From Frankiales bacterium (GTDB lineage: Bacteria; Actinomycetota; Actinomycetes; Mycobacteriales; SCTD01): 23,311 nucleotides of DNA. Below, in pieces: positions 1 to 8,611 of the stretch (positions are counted from its first letter, which is position 1; every line of letters starts with the position of its first letter). Position numbers and translations under genes: made by a program. The stretch is from NCBI GenBank assembly GCA_025464915.1, contig JAODNF010000147.1, forward strand, positions 1-23,311, in the 5' to 3' direction. Below the pieces are notes generated by a model. It was not told the origin of the DNA. It saw only the letters and a list, made by a program, of their open reading frames with translations, and ran no database searches.

Positions 1-318
1 GGGCACCATCCAGTTGTTGGTGGGGCCGGCGTCCTTCTCCTGCTCGGAGCAGATGTAGGTGCGGTCCTCGACCCGGGCGACGTCGGTGGGGTCGGACTTC
101 GCGTAGAAGCTGTTCGGGCGCTTGGCCTCGTCGAGCTTGACGAAGGTTCCGTTGTCGACGAGCAGCTGCGTCAGCCGCGTCCACTCCTCCTCGGACCCGT
201 CGGCCCACTCGACCCGTGCGGGCTTGGTGAGCTCAGCGATCTCGCGAACCCAGGCCACCAGCTTGGCGTTCTTGGTGGGGGCGTTCTCGAGCCCGGGAAT
301 GGTTGACGCGGTGGTCAT
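1..318 (-). CDS. pckG: Phosphoenolpyruvate carboxykinase (GTP), N-terminal part, runs off the window
   Basis: PckG converts oxaloacetate and GTP to phosphoenolpyruvate, GDP and CO2, the committed cytosolic step of gluconeogenesis. The 106 codons present read MTTASTIPGL, then WVREIAELTKPARVEW, ADGSEEEW, SDPTDVARVEDRTYIC and AGPTNNWM. This is the highly conserved N-terminus of actinobacterial GTP-PEPCK as I remember it from Mycobacterium. The ATG at 316-318 is preceded by a good ribosome binding site (GGAGAGG on the minus strand). The frame is open to base 1, so the kinase and catalytic loops lie outside the window. It is divergent from the HlyIII gene, with 51 bases between them. The plus-strand ORF lying over it is a shadow. 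Confidence 0.95.
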   Translation of the reverse strand, partial: MTTASTIPGLENAPTKNAKLVAWVREIAELTKPARVEWADGSEEEWTRLTQLLVDNGTFVKLDEAKRPNSFYAKSDPTDVARVEDRTYICSEQEKDAGPTNNWMVP

Positions 319-369
319 GAGATCCTCTCCATCGAGGTTGGCTCAGCCTGGAAGGGCGAGACAAGAAGT

Positions 370-1134
370 GTGCCAACTGACTACCCGCCTGCAACAGTGC
401 CGCACCCTGTGAGATCGCGCACCGTGACCCCCCGTCGACAGGAAGATCTGTTGGACAGCCTGAGCGAGACCGTCCAGACGTTGGGACACCGCGTCGAAGC
501 CGCGGTCAAGCCGCACCTGCGCGGCGTGCTGCACGAGGTGGCCTTCGCGGTCTCGCTGGTCACCGGGACCGCGATCGTCTGCCTCGCGCACGGTACGCGC
601 GAGCGGACGGCCGCCACGATCTACGCGGCCTCGGTCGTCCTGCTCTTCGGCACCTCGGCCGCCTACCACCGCGGGGACTGGGGTCCCAAGATGCACGACC
701 TCATGTCGCGGCTGGACCACTCGATGATCTTCGTCCTCATCGCCGGCACCTACACGCCGTTCGCTCTGCTGCTGCTCAAGGGCTGGGTCCGGTGGACGAT
801 CTTCGGCGTCGTGTGGGGCGGTGCGTTCGGTGGCATCCTGCTGCGCAACGTGTTCCGGCAGCCGCCCCGATGGGTGTTCGTGACCCTGTACCTCGTGCTC
901 GGATGGGTCGCCGTCGCGATCATGCCGCAGGTCCTGGACGCAGGCGGCGCCACCGTTCTGGTGCTGCTCGCCGTCGGCGGCGTCTTCTACTCGCTCGGGG
1001 CGGTCGTCTACGCCCGCAAGCGGCCCGATCCGTCACCCCGGTGGTTCGGGTTCCACGAGCTCTTCCACGCGTTCACGCTTGCCGCTTTCGCCGTGCACTA
1101 CGTCGCCATCAGCCTCACCGTCTACAGCACCTGA
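370..1134 (+). CDS. trhA: HlyIII / PAQR-family integral membrane protein (TrhA-like)
   Basis: Predicted 254-residue membrane protein of the hemolysin III (PAQR) family. The bacterial members are implicated in membrane homeostasis; cytolytic activity is not established for most. About seven hydrophobic segments are visible between residues 55 and 252. Family signatures are SAAYH (96-100), LDHSMIFVLIAGTYTPF (115-131) and GFHELFHAF (227-235). H100, H229 and H233 are the expected metal ligands. The start is uncertain. GTG 370 has a purine-rich stretch about 11 bases upstream, but in-frame GTGs at 409 and 424 would remove a poorly conserved leader. The gene is convergent with the one at 1196, and a 17-bp-stem hairpin lies 10 bases after its stop. 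A HlyIII gene also neighbours the mca/greA block in M. tuberculosis, from memory. Confidence 0.9.
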   Translation: MPTDYPPATVPHPVRSRTVTPRRQEDLLDSLSETVQTLGHRVEAAVKPHLRGVLHEVAFAVSLVTGTAIVCLAHGTRERTAATIYAASVVLLFGTSAAYHRGDWGPKMHDLMSRLDHSMIFVLIAGTYTPFALLLLKGWVRWTIFGVVWGGAFGGILLRNVFRQPPRWVFVTLYLVLGWVAVAIMPQVLDAGGATVLVLLAVGGVFYSLGAVVYARKRPDPSPRWFGFHELFHAFTLAAFAVHYVAISLTVYST

Positions 1135-1144
1135 CCCGTACGCG

Positions 1145-1180
1145 CCGAATCCCACAGCACCGGGGTGCTGTGGGATTCGG
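1145..1180. terminator. Perfect 17-bp-stem palindrome between convergent genes
   Basis: Arms CCGAATCCCACAGCACC (1145-1161) and GGTGCTGTGGGATTCGG (1164-1180) pair without a mismatch around a central GG. It lies 10 bases after the HlyIII stop and 15 bases beyond the stop of the convergent gene ending at 1196, so it could terminate both. There is no U-tract on either side, so intrinsic termination is inferred. U-less hairpin terminators are proposed for actinobacteria. Confidence 0.6.
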
Positions 1181-1195
1181 TCGCCGGCTGGGGAG

Positions 1196-1810
1196 CTAGG
1201 CGCCGGGCCCCTGCTCACGGACCTTCTGCACGGCCTCCATGGCGGTGCGCAGGTCGGCCAGCCAGCTCTCGGAGTGCTCACCGACGAGCTTGACGCACCA
1301 GGCCAGCGCCTCGGCGCGGCTGCGGGCAACGCCGCTGTCGACCAGGGTGTCGAGCACCTGCCGCTCGGGCTGGCGCAGCCGCGTCATGACCGGAACGGAC
1401 AGGTGCGTGAACAGCGCGCTCGTGCCGCCGGCCGTCGCGCCCCAGGCGACCTTGCGCCCGTAGCGGTGCTCGGCCTCGCGGGCGATGGTGACCCGCTCCT
1501 CGCGGGACTCCTCGCGCCAGCGGCTGATCCGGCCCTGCTCGGCAGCGGCGACGTCGGCCTCGCTGCCCTCGGTCGCCGGGCTGTCGATCGTCACCATCAC
1601 GGTGATCTCGTCCCGGTCGACCCTCAGCCCGGGCGTGCCCCAGCCGTCGGGCAGCCGACCGGCGAAGAAGCCGTCGACCCCATCCGCACTGGGTACCTCG
1701 TGCTCGTGGAAACCGCGCGGGCCTCCTCGACCCCGGCCTCCTCCTGGACCGCGGCCGCGTCGGCCGTCCTCGGGCGACAGTCGCCCGTACTTCTCGTGTG
1801 GGTGCCTCAT
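1196..1810 (-). CDS. Conserved actinobacterial protein of unknown function with RHH-like C-terminal helices
   Basis: A 204-residue protein. It begins MRHPHEKYGR, followed by a Gly/Arg-rich low-complexity stretch (about residues 15-33). Next come a segment resembling FFAGRLPDGW...LRVDRDEITV and a charged helical stretch (ISRWREESREERVTIAREAEHRYGRKVAWG). The C-terminus VMTRLRQPERQVLDTLVDSGVARSRAEALAWCVKLVG looks like a strand-helix-helix (ribbon-helix-helix-like) module. I recognise this as a widespread uncharacterised actinobacterial family. A DNA-binding or adaptor role is only a guess. The ATG at 1808-1810 is chosen because AAAGGGGG lies just upstream and a promoter with a palindromic spacer precedes it. 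The longer frame reaching 2044 would run through that promoter and the divergent gene, so I rejected it. Confidence 0.8.
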   Translation of the reverse strand: MRHPHEKYGRLSPEDGRRGRGPGGGRGRGGPRGFHEHEVPSADGVDGFFAGRLPDGWGTPGLRVDRDEITVMVTIDSPATEGSEADVAAAEQGRISRWREESREERVTIAREAEHRYGRKVAWGATAGGTSALFTHLSVPVMTRLRQPERQVLDTLVDSGVARSRAEALAWCVKLVGEHSESWLADLRTAMEAVQKVREQGPGA

Positions 1811-1844
1811 GAGGAACCCCCTTTCACTCGTTACTTTGATTACA

Positions 1845-1872
1845 AGATTACACAACGTCTGACGTTGCACAA
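1845..1872 (-). promoter_or_regulatory. Promoter of the 1196-1810 gene with a palindrome in its spacer
   Basis: On the minus strand TTGTGC (1867-1872), a 16-base spacer and TAATCT (1845-1850) form a plausible -35/-10 pair. The -10 ends about 35 bases before the ATG. The spacer is almost filled by the perfect palindrome CAACGTC-A-GACGTTG (1853-1867). The -10 side also holds a tandem GATTACA repeat on the plus strand (1838-1844 and 1846-1852). This short AT-rich island stands out in GC-rich DNA. The promoter call is inferred from motifs. Confidence 0.5.
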
Positions 1873-1895
1873 CATTCCCGTGGCAGGGTGACCGC

Positions 1896-2429
1896 GTGAA
1901 CCGCTTCGTCCTGCTCGCCGCGGCCGTGGTGGTCGCCGCGTTCGCCGTCGGCACCGCACTCGGCCTGGCCTTCGGGGCGACCGGCGGTACGGCCGGGAGC
2001 AGCGCCTCCGCCGCAGCCACCGGCTCCCCCACGGCCGCCGCCATCTCGCTGCCCCCGCTCTACACCGGCTGCCGACCGCAGCAGGTCCCGGTCGGCACCG
2101 GGGTCACGTGCGGTACGTCGCTGGCCGGCGTCGAGCAGGTGCTGGTCGTGCAGTGGCCGGACGCGGCGACGATGCAGGCCGACTTCGCCCGGACCCAGGG
2201 CGGCAAGCCCGACGGCAAGTGCAGCACCTACGACGGGCGCGACCCCTCGGGCGTCCGCAGCACCTGGGGGAACGGCAAGCCGCTCGCCTGCTACGTCAAC
2301 ACCAACGGAGCCGCGGTGGTGCTCTGGGAGGACCCGGCGAAGCGCCTGGAGCTGCTGGCCGTGCGGGGCGACGGCGACACCGTGAAGGCCTTCGCCTGGT
2401 GGACCCAGGCGATCAAGACCCCCCTCTAG
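1896..2429 (+). CDS. Small exported or membrane-anchored protein, unknown function
   Basis: A 177-residue protein. It has an N-terminal hydrophobic segment (LLAAAVVVAAFAVGTALGLAFGA, about residues 6-28) without a lipobox. An Ala/Ser/Thr/Pro-rich linker (about 30-50) follows, then a globular extracytoplasmic domain. Four cysteines (in GCRP, VTCGT, GKCST and LACYV) could form two disulfides. No family is recognised. It starts with GTG at 1896, with AGGGTGA a few bases upstream. It is divergent from the gene at 1196-1810, and the 85-base gap carries the latter's promoter. The domain most likely lies on the outer face of the membrane, as a signal-anchored or secreted protein. Confidence 0.75.
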   Translation: MNRFVLLAAAVVVAAFAVGTALGLAFGATGGTAGSSASAAATGSPTAAAISLPPLYTGCRPQQVPVGTGVTCGTSLAGVEQVLVVQWPDAATMQADFARTQGGKPDGKCSTYDGRDPSGVRSTWGNGKPLACYVNTNGAAVVLWEDPAKRLELLAVRGDGDTVKAFAWWTQAIKTPL

Positions 2430-2449
2430 CCCTAGCGTCGTCGTCCGCT

Positions 2450-2497
2450 TGCGTCCGCTCGCTCGGCGCTCCTGCCATGGCCACCTGGGCGGACGCA
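2450..2497. terminator. Possible hairpin between convergent genes
   Basis: TGCGTCCGC (2450-2458) and GCGGACGCA (2489-2497) are exact inverted copies, 30 bases apart. They fill the gap between the exported-protein gene (stop at 2429) and the convergent YyaL gene (stop at 2502). The loop is long and there is no U-tract, so a terminator role is weakly supported. Confidence 0.3.
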
Positions 2498-2501
2498 GTC
2501 C

Positions 2502-4433
<1,932 letters not shown>

Positions 4434-4472
4434 CCCCCGACGCTAGCCCTGCGGCATGGAAGGCTGACCGGC

Positions 4473-5153
4473 ATGGGTTCGGTGACGTTCAGCATCCCCC
4501 TCGACCTCGCGACCGCTCTCGTCGAGGCCGCCGGGCTGCGCTACGCGGTGGAGACCGGCACCTACCTCGGGGCCTCCGCGCTCATGCTCGACGAGCTCGT
4601 CGACGAGGTCTGGTCGATCGAGCTGAAGCCCGAGATCCTCGAGCAGGCACGGGCGAACTGCTACGGCCGCCCGACCATCCACCTCGTCGAGGGCTACTCC
4701 CCCGAGGTGCTGCCCGCCCTGCTCCAGCAGGTGCCGGGCCCGGCGCTGTTCTGGCTCGACGGGCACGGGGGCACGTTCGGTGCGAACGACACGCCGTCGC
4801 ACATCCGCGAGTGCCCGGTGCTGGAGGAGATCGCCCTCATCGACGACTACGCCCACGCGGCCGGGTCGGTGATCCTCGTCGACGACGCGCGCGCCTTCTT
4901 CGGCCCGCTGCTGCACCACCGGCCCGAGGACTGGCCGACCTTCGTCCAGGTCGCGCAGGCCCTCGGGCCGGGCCGCTACGTGACGGTGCTGGACGACGTG
5001 GTCGTGGCCGTGCCGTCAGCGATGCGGCCTGTGGTCGACGCGTGGTGGACCGGCAAGCTGCGGGAGCGCGACGGCCTCGACGCGCACCCGTACCTCATCA
5101 GCAAGCTCATGGACCCCGAGTGGGTCGAGGACTTCAAGCGGGTGATGGGCTAG
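4473..5153 (+). CDS. Class I SAM-dependent methyltransferase-like protein
   Basis: A 226-residue cytoplasmic protein with a Rossmann-type methyltransferase layout. A motif-I-like loop YAVETGTYLGAS (about residues 24-35) is followed by the acidic strand end VWSIELKPE (motif II). PALFWLDGHGG and then SVILVDDARAFFG occupy later strands. Pattern and order fit class I methyltransferases related to FkbM/cephalosporin-hydroxylase-like proteins. The substrate is unknown and activity is not certain, because the glycine loop is ETGTYLG. ATG 4473 is preceded by GGAAGG at a good distance; the much longer upstream frame is antisense to the YyaL gene and was not used. Its TAG stop overlaps the stop of the convergent lipoprotein gene within CTAG (5150-5153). 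Confidence 0.75.
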   Translation: MGSVTFSIPLDLATALVEAAGLRYAVETGTYLGASALMLDELVDEVWSIELKPEILEQARANCYGRPTIHLVEGYSPEVLPALLQQVPGPALFWLDGHGGTFGANDTPSHIRECPVLEEIALIDDYAHAAGSVILVDDARAFFGPLLHHRPEDWPTFVQVAQALGPGRYVTVLDDVVVAVPSAMRPVVDAWWTGKLRERDGLDAHPYLISKLMDPEWVEDFKRVMG

Positions 5154-6121
5154 AGCGTCCCGAGCGAGCCGTCGCTCGAGAACACCAGCCCGACCTGGAT
5201 CGTCCCGTCCTTGAGAGCCGCCTTCGTCAGCGGGCCGCCGGCGTCGAGGCTCTTGAACTGCGAGAACTTCAGGCCGTAGGTCTTCTCGAGGCCGACCTCG
5301 CAGAACGGCCGGGTCGGGCACTCCGCGGGACCGCCCAGCACCAGCGGGGTCGTGACCTTCTTGAGGTCGCTGAGCGTCGTGAGGCTGTTGTCCGTCGCGA
5401 ACTTCTTCGTCACCGCGAACGCGTTCTTGTCGTCCGCGGCGGCCGGCGTGTAGACCGTCAGGCCGCGCGGGCCGGCCAGCGCCTTGAGGGCCGCCAGCGT
5501 CGCGTCGAGGTCGTTGCTCGCCTTGGCCTTGGCGTTGGCCCCGTTGGCCTTCTTGTTGAGGAACTCGGTCAGCGTCCCGACGTACTCCGGGAAGACGTCG
5601 AGGTCGCCCTTCTCGAGGGCCGGCTCGTAGACCTCCCGGCTGTCGAGCGTCTTGACCGAGGTGTCGAAGCCGGCCGCCTTGAGCGCGTCCGCGTAGACGT
5701 TGGCGAGCGTGATGCTCTCGCTGAAGTTCGCGGCGCCGACGACGAGCTTGCCGCTGCCGCCGCTGACCCCGGAGTCGAGGCCCTTGTCCTTGACGAACGA
5801 CGCCGCAGCGGCCTCCGAGGTGTGCCGGTCGATGTCGACTGCCTTGTTGAGGTCGATGAGGTCGGACTCGGACAGGGCCGCGGACACCTTGTCGAGCGCC
5901 TGCTGCGCCGCGCCGGACGCGGCCTTGGTGCGGATCACCGGGACGATGTTGTCGACGGTCTGGAGCTTGAGGTCGTCCGCGAGGACGACGAGCACCTTGC
6001 TGGTGTCCTCGCTGCTCGACGGGGACCCGTTCGACGAGACCTTGGCGCTGCTGGAGCCGCCGCAACCCGTGAGCAGCAGCGGAAGCCCCGCCGAGAGGGC
6101 GAGAAGGGTACGAGCGCGCAT
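5150..6121 (-). CDS. Glycine-betaine/choline-type (ProX/OpuCC) ABC substrate-binding lipoprotein, circularly permuted
   Basis: A 323-residue lipoprotein with signal peptide MRARTLLALSAGLPLLLTGC (lipobox LLTGC, C20) and a Ser-rich linker to about residue 40. Residues 42-116 (VLVVLADDLKLQTVDNIVPV, then LNKAVDIDRH, SFVKDKGL) match what is normally the C-terminal part of ProX/OpuCC proteins. Residues 124-323 (KLVVGAANFSESITLANVY, REVYEPALEKGDLDVFPEY, GGPAECPTRPFC, TYGLKFSQF, LDAGGPL, FSSDG) match the normal N-terminal and middle parts. The protein stops right after FSSDGSLGTL, where ordinary homologues continue into the VLxDD segment. The order is therefore permuted, and nothing is lost. ATG 6121 has GGAGG just upstream. 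It is probably cotranscribed with the permeases. The exact ligand cannot be read; quaternary ammonium compatible solutes are the family norm. Confidence 0.92.
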   Translation of the reverse strand: MRARTLLALSAGLPLLLTGCGGSSSAKVSSNGSPSSSEDTSKVLVVLADDLKLQTVDNIVPVIRTKAASGAAQQALDKVSAALSESDLIDLNKAVDIDRHTSEAAAASFVKDKGLDSGVSGGSGKLVVGAANFSESITLANVYADALKAAGFDTSVKTLDSREVYEPALEKGDLDVFPEYVGTLTEFLNKKANGANAKAKASNDLDATLAALKALAGPRGLTVYTPAAADDKNAFAVTKKFATDNSLTTLSDLKKVTTPLVLGGPAECPTRPFCEVGLEKTYGLKFSQFKSLDAGGPLTKAALKDGTIQVGLVFSSDGSLGTL

Positions 6122-6233
6122 GACCGCCTCCTGTGTCCCGGCCGAAGCTCGGCCGCGTGTCTGGGCGGGTGCGTTCGACGTCCCGCAATCCCGACCTAAC
6201 CAGAAGGGAAGCCCGAGGCCAAACCCCATCCGG

Positions 6234-6905
6234 TCACAGTCTCGTTTCGGCGGGGGGCTCCAGACGTCGTTGCACCGCAGCAAGCGTCAGCTCGACGAGG
6301 AGCGCCAGGGCCGCGACCAGGAGCCCGCCCGCGGCCTTCTCCGCGGAGTCGCCCCGCGCGAACCCCTCGTTGAGGAACTGGCCGAGGCCGCCCCCGCCGA
6401 CGTACGCGGCCAGCGTCGCTGTCGCGATGACCTGGACCGCCGAGGTGCGGATGCCGGCGGCCATCAGCGGGAGCGCGAGGGGGATCTCGACGGACCGCAG
6501 CACCTGCAGGCCGGACATCCCGTTGCCCCGCGCCGCCTGCACCACGTCGGCGTCGACCTCGCGCACGCCCACGTAGGCGTTCGTGAGCAGCGGCGGCACG
6601 GCGAAGATGGTCAGAGCCAGGACGGTCGAGCGGGTGCTGAGCCCGAGCGAGGTCGAGGCGAGGATGATCAGCACGCCCAGAACGGGCAGGGCGCGGGTCG
6701 CGTTGGCGACGGCGACCACAGCACCGCCCCAGCGGGTGCGGGCGTGCCCGAGCAGCACGGCGGGCGGCAGCGCGATGAGGGCGGCGAGCCCGACGGAGGC
6801 CGCCGTCAGACCCAGGTGCACGAGGAGCCGGTGCGGCACCCCGTCCTGCCCCTCCCAGTGGGACCCGTCGCCCAGCCACGTCAGGGTGTCCTCGACGAGG
6901 CTCAT
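6234..6905 (-). CDS. Compatible-solute ABC importer permease (OpuCB/ProW family), second copy
   Basis: A 223-residue inner-membrane permease with about five to six hydrophobic segments. An EAA-type cytoplasmic loop, VVQAARGNGMSGLQVLRSVEIPLALPLMAAGIRTS, contacts the ATPase. The typical OpuC/ProW segments ATRALPVLGVLI, LLTNAYVGVREVD and TATLAAYVGGGGLGQFLNEGF are present. ATG 6905 is chosen over the in-frame GTG at 6917 because it forms an ATGA overlap with the stop of the upstream permease gene (TGA 6902-6904), the usual sign of translational coupling. The lipoprotein gene follows 112 bases downstream. The two permeases presumably form a heterodimeric channel. Confidence 0.92.
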   Translation of the reverse strand: MSLVEDTLTWLGDGSHWEGQDGVPHRLLVHLGLTAASVGLAALIALPPAVLLGHARTRWGGAVVAVANATRALPVLGVLIILASTSLGLSTRSTVLALTIFAVPPLLTNAYVGVREVDADVVQAARGNGMSGLQVLRSVEIPLALPLMAAGIRTSAVQVIATATLAAYVGGGGLGQFLNEGFARGDSAEKAAGGLLVAALALLVELTLAAVQRRLEPPAETRL

Positions 6906-7576
6906 CGTCGGGCCCACGGGGTGACGAGCCGCTCGATCCCCAGGAACAGCACCTCGGCCACGATCGCGAGCGCGACGCAGAGCAGCGTCCCCGTCATGAT
7001 CTCGGCGCGGTAGAAGTTGCTGCGGAAGCCCCGGAAGATGACCGTGCCGAGACCGCCGTGGGCGACCACGACGCCGACGGTCGCGAGGGCGACGTTGGAG
7101 ACCGTCGCCACACGCACCCCGGCCAGGATCGACGGCGACGCCAGTGGCAGCTCGACGGTCAGCAGCATCCGGAGCCGCCCCATGCCCATGCCGCGGGCCG
7201 CCTCGCGCACCTCGGCGGACACGCCGTCCAGTCCGGAGAGCACGTTCCGGACCAGGATCAGCAGCGAGTAGGCGGTCAGGGCGATGACCGCGGTCTTCAA
7301 GGTCAGTCCCGTGATGGGCGCGAGCAGCCCGAACAGCGCCAGCGACGGGATCGTGTAGAGCACCCCCGTCGCCCCGAGCAGCAGTCCGGTCACGCGGCGC
7401 TTCCCTCGTACCAGCACTGCCAACGGAAGGGAGATCAGCAACCCCAGCCCCACGCTGGAGAGCACCAGCTGCACGTGCTCCTTCGTGGCCGTCTTGAGCA
7501 GGTCCTGGTTCTCGGACACGAACGTCCTGCTGAACCAGGGGTTGGGTGCGTCAAGATGGGCGGCCACAGCGCCCAC
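6902..7576 (-). CDS. Compatible-solute ABC importer permease (OpuCB/ProW family), first copy
   Basis: An inner-membrane permease of about 224 residues. It shows NPWFSRTFVSENQDLL and a first membrane span LVLSSVGLGLLISLPLAVLV. Next come IPSLALFGLLAPITGL and LLILVRNVLSGLDGV. The EAA loop is VREAARGMGMGRLRMLLTVELPLASPSILAGVRVATVSN, followed by VVVAHGGLGTVIFRGF. The frame runs far upstream without a stop (to 8764) across the divergent ATPase gene, so the start must be judged. GTGs at 7600, 7576, 7567 and 7519 are possible. I give 7576, which keeps the NPWFSRTF segment; 7519 has the best ribosome binding site (AGGA at five bases). The ATPase gene starts on the other strand only tens of bases away, so promoter elements must overlap coding sequence. 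Confidence 0.88.
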   Translation of the reverse strand: MGAVAAHLDAPNPWFSRTFVSENQDLLKTATKEHVQLVLSSVGLGLLISLPLAVLVRGKRRVTGLLLGATGVLYTIPSLALFGLLAPITGLTLKTAVIALTAYSLLILVRNVLSGLDGVSAEVREAARGMGMGRLRMLLTVELPLASPSILAGVRVATVSNVALATVGVVVAHGGLGTVIFRGFRSNFYRAEIMTGTLLCVALAIVAEVLFLGIERLVTPWARR

Positions 7577-7600
7577 CAGACCTGACGTGAGGACGTGCAC

Positions 7601-8551
7601 GTGCCGAACGATGCCATGATCCGGCTCGACAGGGTGACCAAGACCTACGCAGACGGCACCACGGCCGTCGCCGAGCTGTCCCTCGACGTGCCCCGCGGCG
7701 AGATCTGCGTGCTCGTCGGGCCGAGCGGTTGCGGCAAGACGACGACCATGAAGATGGTCAACCGGCTCATCGACCCGACCTCCGGCGCGGTGCTCCTCGA
7801 CGGCGAGGACGTGTCCCGCATCGACCCGAACGAGCTGCGCCGGCGCATCGGCTACGTGATCCAGAACGTCGGCCTGTTCCCGCACCGGTCGGTGCGGGAC
7901 AACGTCACGACCGTCCCCCGGCTGCTGGGCTGGGACCGCAAGCGCGCACGTGCCCGCGCCGAGGAGCTGCTCGACCTCGTCGGTCTCGACCCGTCGACCT
8001 ACGGCGGGCGCTACCCCGCGCAGCTGTCCGGCGGTCAGCGCCAGCGGGTCGGGGTCGCCCGTGCCCTGGCGGCTGATCCCCTGGTGATGCTGATGGACGA
8101 GCCCTTCAGCGCGGTCGACCCGATCGCCCGGGAGCGGCTGCAGAACGAGTTCCTCCGGATCCAAGGAGAGGTCGGCACGACCGTGGTCCTGGTGACGCAC
8201 GACATCGACGAGGCCGTCCGGCTGGGGACCCGGGTCGCGATCCTGCGCCAGGGCGGCCACCTCGAGCAGTACGCCCCGCCGGCTGAGCTCCTGACCGCTC
8301 CCGCCAGCGAGTTCGTCGCCGGCTTCGTCGGCTCGGACCGCATGGTCAAGGCCCTGTCCGTGACTCGGCTCCGCCGCGACGGCCTCGAGCCAGGGACGGC
8401 CGACACCACCATCGCACTGGGCGTCGACCTGGGGCAGGCGCTGGTGGCCGTCCTCGCCGGCGGGGGTCGGGTCGAGGTCAGGGACGACGGCCGGTCGCTC
8501 GGGGTGCTCACGGCGGACGGGCTGGTCCGTCAGGCACAGCAGACGGGGTAG
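7601..8551 (+). CDS. Compatible-solute ABC importer ATPase (OpuCA/ProV family)
   Basis: A 316-residue cytoplasmic ATPase that powers the importer encoded divergently. Walker A is GPSGCGKTT (residues 40-48), the Q-loop is YVIQNVGLFPHRSVRDNV, the signature is LSGGQ (142-146), Walker B is VMLMDEPFSAVD, and the H-loop is VLVTHDIDEA. The pattern TTTMKMVNRLIDPTSG is typical of the OpuCA/ProV group. The C-terminal about 80 residues (from VKALSVTRL) are short and end VLTADGLVRQ, resembling a single degenerate CBS-like unit rather than the usual CBS pair. The GTG at 7601 has GAGG eight bases upstream; GTG 7595 and ATG 7616 are alternatives. The ATPase is separated by orientation from its permeases, unlike the usual single operon. 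Confidence 0.93.
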   Translation: MPNDAMIRLDRVTKTYADGTTAVAELSLDVPRGEICVLVGPSGCGKTTTMKMVNRLIDPTSGAVLLDGEDVSRIDPNELRRRIGYVIQNVGLFPHRSVRDNVTTVPRLLGWDRKRARARAEELLDLVGLDPSTYGGRYPAQLSGGQRQRVGVARALAADPLVMLMDEPFSAVDPIARERLQNEFLRIQGEVGTTVVLVTHDIDEAVRLGTRVAILRQGGHLEQYAPPAELLTAPASEFVAGFVGSDRMVKALSVTRLRRDGLEPGTADTTIALGVDLGQALVAVLAGGGRVEVRDDGRSLGVLTADGLVRQAQQTG

Positions 8552-8611
8552 GCACCGCAGACCCCCGGCAGCCCCTCGCTTCACGACGTTCCCGTAGCCC
8601 AGAATGGGCGG

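Noticed and set aside
122..412. 96-codon plus-strand frame at the left edge
   Set aside because: Antisense to the PEPCK N-terminus, which is unmistakable on the minus strand.
8552..8611. Promoter for arfB between the ATPase and arfB genes
   Set aside because: Only very weak -35/-10-like hexamers are visible, so I do not list a promoter.
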